From Cellulomonas aerilata (GTDB lineage: Bacteria > Actinomycetota > Actinomycetes > Actinomycetales > Cellulomonadaceae), in contig NZ_BJYY01000006.1 in the NCBI RefSeq assembly GCF_007991755.1, forward strand, positions 1 to 35,780: 35,780 bases of DNA, read 5' to 3'. The translations under genes were made by a program, and so were the position numbers. Shown piece after piece: positions 31,402 through 35,780 of this stretch; position 1 is the stretch's first letter; each line of letters starts with the position of its first letter. The notes beneath the pieces are model-generated. The model saw nothing but the letters and a program-made list of their open reading frames with translations. It searched no databases and had not been told where the DNA came from.

Positions 31402-33225
31402 TCAGTTGATCCGCACGAGGGCGCCCTTGACGGTCGTCGTGGCGCCGCCGGAGAGCTCCGCGGTCGCGTCGCCGGCGACCTTGACGGTGGCGCCCTTGAT
31501 CTCCACGCCCCCGGCGCCCTCGACCGTGACCTGGCTCCCCTTGAGCTCCAGCGCGCCGGTCGCGGTGACGGCGACCCTGGTGCCCTTCACCGCCACGTCC
31601 CCGCCGGTCGTGGTGACCCGCACGTCCTTCTTCGCCGTGACCGTCAGGGGTCCCTCGGAGGTGATCGTGATCCCGGCGTCGCGCTTCTGGGTGAGCGTGA
31701 TCCTCTGCGCCCCGCCGTTCGTGCTCAGCGTCAGCGCCTCGCCGTCGGGCGACTCGAGCAGCTCCAGGAGCATCCCCGTGCGGGACACGAAGGCCCGGCG
31801 CGTCACCGCGCCGTCGGTCGAGCCGACGTGCTTCGACCACGGTGTCGCGGGGGCGTCCTTGCCGTTGTACAGACCGCCCAGGACGAACGGCTGCTGGAAG
31901 CTGCTCTGGCCGAACGCGACGAGGACCTCGTCGCCGACCTCGGGCAGGACGACGGCGCCGCGCCCCGCACCTGCTCCGGCCTGCACCGTCCGGGCCCACC
32001 AGCTCTCGTAGGTGCCGGAGAGCACGGGGAACTTCACCTTGACGCGGCCCTGGCCGTCCGGGTCCTTGAGGTCGGTGACCTGCGCGGTGACCACGCCCTG
32101 CACCGTGGGGCCGCTGCGGGCGGCGCCCGCGGCGACCCCGTAGAGCGAGCGCTCGGAGGCGTTGCTGACGGTGAACGACGTCAGGTAGCCCTGGTCGGCG
32201 GAGAAGTCGTGCCGTGTCGCGCTGAGCGTGTACCGGCCCTCGAAGGGCTTGCCGACGTTGACCAGCGTCACCGCGACGCCGGCACGGACCTGCGGGTTCC
32301 CGCGCACGACGCCGTCCAGCTCGGCGAAGCCACCGGCGAGGTGGTCGGCGAGCGCGCGGGCGGCCGCGTCGCACTGCGACTGCTGCCCGAACGTGGAGGC
32401 CGGGACGACGTAGCGCGGGCTGCTGAAGGTGGACGCGAGACCCGCCGGGCTGACGCCGTCGAGAGCCGCGCTCGCGGTCCGGGCCGGTGCCACACCCACC
32501 AGCTCCCGCTTGGCCGTCACGTCCCAGCCGCGCACCTCGACCTCGGGCACCTGGCCCGCGGACGTGACGGTGGCGCGCAGGCTGACCAGGTTGACACCTC
32601 GCTCCAGCACCAGCGGGTCCTGCCGCGCCCCGGCCGCGCCGCTGGGCGCCTGCGTCGCGGGGGTGGGCGCGCGGAAGTCGAGGGCACCGTCCACGACGGC
32701 GAGGACCGCCCCGGTCTGGTCGGCCAGGCCTCGCAGGAAGTCCCAGTCGCTCACGCCGTCCTGGGCGACGTGCGGGAGCACGGGCCCGCGGACGTCGATG
32801 CGGCCCGCGGCGATGCCCGCCCGCTGGGCGACCGTGCGGGCGATGTCCGCCGCGGTGACGTTGACGTAGGCCTCGACCCGGCGGCCGCGGAACAGCCGGT
32901 GCGACATGTCCAGCCCGCGCACGACCGTGCTGACCCCCGCGCCTCCGATCTCGGTCTCGACGGCGGTGACCTCGCCGGAGACGAGCGGCACCGGCCCGCC
33001 GGGGCCGCTCGACTGGACCGACAGGCGCAGCTTCGTGCCGATGGTGATCCGCGCGCGCTGCAGCACCGAGGCGTTCTCGTCCCGGAACGTCAGGACGAAC
33101 AGGTCCGGGACGTTGCTGCTGTCGTCGACGTAGCCGCTCACCAGCAGGGCGGCGACGTCGTCGGCCAGCGGCGCCCCGGCGACCTCCACCAGGAGCGTGT
33201 TGCTGTGCTCCTCACCGTGCGGCAC
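31402..33225 (-). CDS. VgrG-like spike protein (Afp8-like)
   Basis: 607 residues from the GTG at 33225. It forms the trimeric central spike of the system. N-terminal gp27-like part: EEHSNTLLVEVAGAPL, ADDVAALLVSGYVDDSSNVPDLFVLTFRD, VRGLDMSHRLFRGRR and ASDWDF-like VSDWDFLRGLADQTG. OB-fold core: DPDGQGRVKVKFP and LPEVGDEVLVAFGQSSFQQPFVLGGLYNG. The C-terminal needle is a short-period beta-helix of V/T/K/G repeats ending KGALVRIN. Start reasoning: the frame is open to a GTG at 33285, but between 33285 and 33225 the codons of the other (LysM) frame fit genome codon use better, and GGGGGGTGG lies about 6 nt before 33225, giving a 14-bp overlap. Confidence 0.92.
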   Translation of the reverse strand: MPHGEEHSNTLLVEVAGAPLADDVAALLVSGYVDDSSNVPDLFVLTFRDENASVLQRARITIGTKLRLSVQSSGPGGPVPLVSGEVTAVETEIGGAGVSTVVRGLDMSHRLFRGRRVEAYVNVTAADIARTVAQRAGIAAGRIDVRGPVLPHVAQDGVSDWDFLRGLADQTGAVLAVVDGALDFRAPTPATQAPSGAAGARQDPLVLERGVNLVSLRATVTSAGQVPEVEVRGWDVTAKRELVGVAPARTASAALDGVSPAGLASTFSSPRYVVPASTFGQQSQCDAAARALADHLAGGFAELDGVVRGNPQVRAGVAVTLVNVGKPFEGRYTLSATRHDFSADQGYLTSFTVSNASERSLYGVAAGAARSGPTVQGVVTAQVTDLKDPDGQGRVKVKFPVLSGTYESWWARTVQAGAGAGRGAVVLPEVGDEVLVAFGQSSFQQPFVLGGLYNGKDAPATPWSKHVGSTDGAVTRRAFVSRTGMLLELLESPDGEALTLSTNGGAQRITLTQKRDAGITITSEGPLTVTAKKDVRVTTTGGDVAVKGTRVAVTATGALELKGSQVTVEGAGGVEIKGATVKVAGDATAELSGGATTTVKGALVRIN

Positions 33226-34099
33226 CGGTCGCCACCCCCCGGGTGTCACGGTCGGTGCGGGCGTCCCGGTCGGTGCGGCCGTCACGGGGGAGCGGGCCGC
33301 GACGACGCGCTGCCGTGCCGTCCCACCCGGCGGGCCCCCGGTCGAGCTCGTCGACGGTCGGCAGCAGCAGGTGCACGCCGGGGCGCAGCCGGGTCGGGTC
33401 GTCGACCCGGTTGACCGCCGCGACCGCCCGCCACAGCGTCGCGTCGCCGTACTCGGCGTAGGCGATGCCCGCGAGGGTGTCGCCGTCGACGACCACGTGC
33501 AGCCGTCGCGGGACGAGACCGCCGGACGTCGGGTTCTGCTTGGGCGTCTCGCCCGCGAGCTCGTCGAGGGTCACCGTGCAGACCGCGCGGATCGGCAGCC
33601 CGCTGGACGTGAACAGCGTGTACTTCGCCTGCACGCTGCTGATGTAGGCCAGGAAGCCGGTCAGGTCGCCCCACCGGAACAGCACCCACGGCGGTGAGCC
33701 CTTCTTCTGCTGATGGGTGGCCTGCGTGGGCACGCAGCAGGTGAACAGCCGCTCGACGCGGGCGACGACGCTGCCGTCCTGGGTTCCCGAGGCGTCGAAG
33801 AACATCTCGAGCGTCAGCTTGGACGGCTGGGGTCCGTTGTACTGCGGCGGACCGCTCTTCTTGTTGCCCTTGCCGGTCTCGCGGGACCACGAGGCGGTCT
33901 TGGCGAGGGTGAGCTCCTTGGGGTTGAACTGGAACTCCAGCCGGTCGAGCTTGGGGCCGGGCTTGGTCAGCGAGCCGTCCTTGGAGGGCTCGAACAGCTG
34001 CAGGTAGGCGTGCTCGAGGCTGGGGCGCTGCGCGGAGGCCGCCGAGCCGGACTTCGGGCTCGAACCGGCCGCCGACATCGCGACGGGGCTGGCGGACAC
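33212..34099 (-). CDS. LysM-domain baseplate hub protein (Afp7-like)
   Basis: 295 residues from GTG 34099. A conserved N-terminal domain (RPSLEHAYLQLFEPSKDGS, DRLEFQFNPKELTLAKTASWSRET, LTLEMFFDASGTQDGSVV, WGDLTGFLAYISSVQAKYTLFTSSGLPIRAVCTVTLDEL in sequence over residues 25-205) is typical of the eCIS proteins that bind tube and spike. A LysM domain follows at about 215-265 (HVVVDGDTLAGIAYAEYGDATLWRAVAAVN, PGVHLLLP). The tail has two copies of RTDRD. Start: GTG 34099, following TGAGGCG at 6 nt, rather than the ATG at 34078, which has none. The gene begins 8 bp after the tube-like gene stop. Confidence 0.92.
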   Translation of the reverse strand: MSASPVAMSAAGSSPKSGSAASAQRPSLEHAYLQLFEPSKDGSLTKPGPKLDRLEFQFNPKELTLAKTASWSRETGKGNKKSGPPQYNGPQPSKLTLEMFFDASGTQDGSVVARVERLFTCCVPTQATHQQKKGSPPWVLFRWGDLTGFLAYISSVQAKYTLFTSSGLPIRAVCTVTLDELAGETPKQNPTSGGLVPRRLHVVVDGDTLAGIAYAEYGDATLWRAVAAVNRVDDPTRLRPGVHLLLPTVDELDRGPAGWDGTAARRRGPLPRDGRTDRDARTDRDTRGVATGAAR

Positions 34100-34107
34100 G
34101 GCGCGCC

Positions 34108-34554
34108 TCAGACCCTGACCTGCTCGGCGGTGAACCCGTGATGGGCGATCTCGACCGTCTCGGTGAGCACCTTGGGCTGGTCGGGGTTGAACGACGGTCC
34201 GGTCCAGCGGATGGGGAGCACGTCCCGCAGGCTCCACCGGGCGATCTCCTTGCCGTCGGCCCGCATCGCCACGATGGTGCCGCCGGACAGCGTGTAGCCG
34301 TTCACCATGGCGGCGAACAGGCGCGCCACCTGCTCGGTGTCCCGGCCCAGCGGCCGGCTCAGCTTGATGTTGGGGTACTTGAGGCGCGTGAACATCTGCA
34401 CCACGGAGTCGTTGCGGCCGCCCTCCTCACGGGTCTCGACGACCACCTCGCACCCGAGTCCGTCGCACGTGTCGAAGGCGCCGAGCTCGGCGCCGTCCAG
34501 GGACACGCGGTAGCGCACGCTCACCGCGGTGTCGACGTCCTCGGGCCTGGCCAT
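34108..34554 (-). CDS. Tail tube-like protein (T4 gp19 family, Afp5-like)
   Basis: 148 residues, gp19-type tube protein. In eCIS gene order a tube paralogue in this position (before the LysM gene) is the first inner ring that connects the hub to the tube. Motifs: YRVSLDGAELGAFDTCDGLGCEVVVETREEGG (residues 15-46), FTRLKYPNIKLSRPLGRDTEQVARLFAAM, and EIARWSLRDVLPIRWTGPSFNPDQPKVLTETVEIAHHGF. RBS GAGAGGGGTGG before ATG 34554. The main tube and sheath genes are expected further right. Confidence 0.93.
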   Translation of the reverse strand: MARPEDVDTAVSVRYRVSLDGAELGAFDTCDGLGCEVVVETREEGGRNDSVVQMFTRLKYPNIKLSRPLGRDTEQVARLFAAMVNGYTLSGGTIVAMRADGKEIARWSLRDVLPIRWTGPSFNPDQPKVLTETVEIAHHGFTAEQVRV

Positions 34555-34566
34555 GGTCCACCCCTC

Positions 34567-35780
34567 TCAGCGGGTGTCGGTCCGGAGGCCGCGCCGCTCC
34601 CGGTCGAGCAGCATGTCGGCCTTGATCTGGCGGGTCAGCGGCCCGACGAGCCGCCGGGCGAGCTCCTCCAGCTGCTCGGGCGAGGCCCCCCCGCCGGCCG
34701 TGGCGCCCCCGGCGACGGGCGCGGGCGGGCCGGCACCGGCCCCCACCGGGGGCGAGGGCTCGCCCGTACCCGCCTCGGCGCGCTGGACCGCGGGGCCGGC
34801 GGGGTGCGGGTGGCCCGGGTCGTCGCGCCACGGCGCGGGCTCGTCGGTCGAGGGGGCAGCAGGCTGCCGGTCGGCGTAGACCAGCACGGCGGTGCCCGGG
34901 TCGGCGCCCGCCAGTCGCTGCACGGCCGGAAGCGCGCCCGTCGACGGCAGCGAGAGCGTGGGGAGCCCGTCCCCCGCAGGGTCGAGCCCAGGGGTCGGGC
35001 CGGCCGGCGAGGGCACGAGCCGGCCGGCGGCGTCGGGGGGGCCGGCCCACGAGGGAGCGGCCAACGCGGCGGGCGCCAGCGCGGTCGCGGTCGACGTCGC
35101 CGCCGGCTCGTGGCGGGCGGTCCGCTGCACCGCCGCGGTCCGCTGCACCGCCGCGGTCCGCTGCACCGCCGCGGTCCGCTGCACCGCCGCGGTCCGCTGC
35201 ACCGTCGCCGTCCGCTGCACCGTCGGGGTCCGCTGCACCGCCGCGGACGATGCACCACCCCGGGGCGGGACGGCGTCCCGACCGGCGGGCGCCGGGTCCC
35301 ACCCCGACCGGTCCGGCCGGACGGGCTCAGCGTCCACGACCCCGGGTGTCCACACCGGCACCACGGCGTCGGACGCCGACGGGGAGGCACCGCCCCAGGC
35401 GGAACCGGGTCCCACGGTGGTGTCGTCGGCCCGGACGGTGGCGTCGTCCGCGACCGCGGCGGCGCGCGCCAGGGTGGCGTCACGTGCAGCGGCGGCGTCG
35501 TCCGCGACGGCGGCGTCTCGCGCGACGGTGACGCCACCCGCGGCGCGGGACCCGGCCCCGGCACGCTGCACGGTCCCGACGACCGCGCCCCGGCCGAGCA
35601 GCGGCACGGAGCGCTCCGTCCTCCCGACCGCGATCTCTGACCTGAGGCCGGCCGCACGCTGCACCGGCCACGGCGGGTCACCGGACCGGTCCGACCGGGG
35701 CCCGACGGCGGCGCTCGCGACGGCCCGGGGCGGCACGACGCCGGCGTCCTCGAGGCCGTCCGGTGCGGCTCGCGGTCCGG
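34567..35780 (-). CDS. VQR-repeat protein of the eCIS operon (partial)
   Basis: About 404 codons visible; the frame is open to the right edge, so the N-terminus is missing. The protein is Ala/Pro/Val-rich and mostly disordered, with VQR triplets scattered (VQRAAG, VQRAGAG, VQRLAG, VQRAEA) and seven tandem VQRT copies at 35119-35244. Only the C-terminus looks folded: a helix reading EQLEELARRLVGPLTRQIKADM then LLDRERRGL, a segment I know from the same position in actinomycete eCIS operons. It probably binds the baseplate or tube through this end. It precedes the tube-like gene by 12 bp and shares its operon. The LQR/VQR motif also occurs in the effector N-terminus. Molecular role not established. 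Confidence 0.82.
   Translation of the reverse strand, partial: GPRAAPDGLEDAGVVPPRAVASAAVGPRSDRSGDPPWPVQRAAGLRSEIAVGRTERSVPLLGRGAVVGTVQRAGAGSRAAGGVTVARDAAVADDAAAARDATLARAAAVADDATVRADDTTVGPGSAWGGASPSASDAVVPVWTPGVVDAEPVRPDRSGWDPAPAGRDAVPPRGGASSAAVQRTPTVQRTATVQRTAAVQRTAAVQRTAAVQRTAAVQRTARHEPAATSTATALAPAALAAPSWAGPPDAAGRLVPSPAGPTPGLDPAGDGLPTLSLPSTGALPAVQRLAGADPGTAVLVYADRQPAAPSTDEPAPWRDDPGHPHPAGPAVQRAEAGTGEPSPPVGAGAGPPAPVAGGATAGGGASPEQLEELARRLVGPLTRQIKADMLLDRERRGLRTDTR
35119..35244 (-). repeat. Seven tandem 18-bp repeats encoding VQRT-x-x
   Basis: Units start every 18 bp at 35119, 35137, 35155, 35173, 35191, 35209 and 35227, each close to GGTCCGCTGCACCGCCGC on the plus strand. On the coding (minus) strand they give V-Q-R-T followed by AA, AT, PT or AR. 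Four central units are nearly identical, suggesting recent slippage expansion. It is in frame and coding, with no spacers, hence not a CRISPR array. Confidence 0.9.

Noticed and set aside
33226-33285. Upstream GTG at 33285 as VgrG start
   Set aside because: Codon use between 33285 and 33225 fits the LysM reading frame better, and a Shine-Dalgarno-like GGGGGGTGG stands before the GTG at 33225. Not fully excluded.
28829-33414. Long plus-strand frames opposite the baseplate genes (28829-30958, 30913-33414)
   Set aside because: Shadows of the well-recognised baseplate-J, gp25 and VgrG genes; products are Arg/Pro/Gly-rich without domain signatures.
35119-35244. Regular 18-bp repeats as a CRISPR array
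   Set aside because: Units are directly adjacent without spacers and are in frame within a coding gene.

Overview
The window is high-GC DNA with G/C at most third codon positions. Its families (MEDS/STAS/anti-sigma ATPase regulators, zinc formaldehyde dehydrogenase, AfsR/SARP-type regulators) point to an actinomycete. A LacI-type operator related to the CelR box at a sugar-transport gene would suit a Cellulomonas-like organism, but the genus is an inference.

Left part (1-19023), housekeeping and signalling: a sugar ABC transporter lipoprotein cut by the left edge, with a repressor-type operator; a two-gene signalling operon (REC-PAS-PAS-histidine kinase, then REC fused to an RsbW-like ATPase); an unknown small gene; a membrane diguanylate cyclase; DUF1990 and ScyD/E-like genes converging on a strong stem-loop; a PIG-L deacetylase; a GNAT acetyltransferase with a small upstream ORF; a TerC-family metal exporter behind a probable manganese (yybP-ykoY) riboswitch; divergent formaldehyde dehydrogenase and fdhD; an overlapping MEDS-STAS / MEDS-ATPase pair resembling a partner-switching module; then small hypotheticals, an APH-family kinase and a DUF427 protein. 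Many of these genes have a -10-like hexamer only 5-7 nt before the start codon and no Shine-Dalgarno sequence, so leaderless transcripts look common.

Right part (19170-35780), an extracellular contractile injection system (eCIS) locus. On the minus strand, in order of transcription: a VQR-repeat protein (runs off the right edge), an Afp5-like tube protein, an Afp7-like LysM protein, a VgrG/Afp8-like spike, a gp25/Afp9-like baseplate protein, a baseplate-J/Afp11-like wedge, a tail-protein-I-like protein and a zinc-ribbon/TM/discoidin protein. They are tightly packed or overlapping. Sheath, ATPase and main tube genes are not visible and presumably lie to the right. Facing them on the plus strand are a 1318-residue trunk-and-tip protein (19170-23126) and a large STAND-ATPase/SARP regulator (23873-27112). 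The giant protein has an LQRSAGN-type N-terminus, a long helical/hydrophobic trunk, and a C-terminal cytidine-deaminase-like domain (HAE...PCPGC). The tip is lower in GC than the trunk. The best reading is an eCIS-associated effector whose toxin tip was exchanged horizontally. No immunity gene is evident; the 746 bp behind it hold only remnants and a promoter.

No tRNA, rRNA, CRISPR array, insertion sequence or origin was seen.
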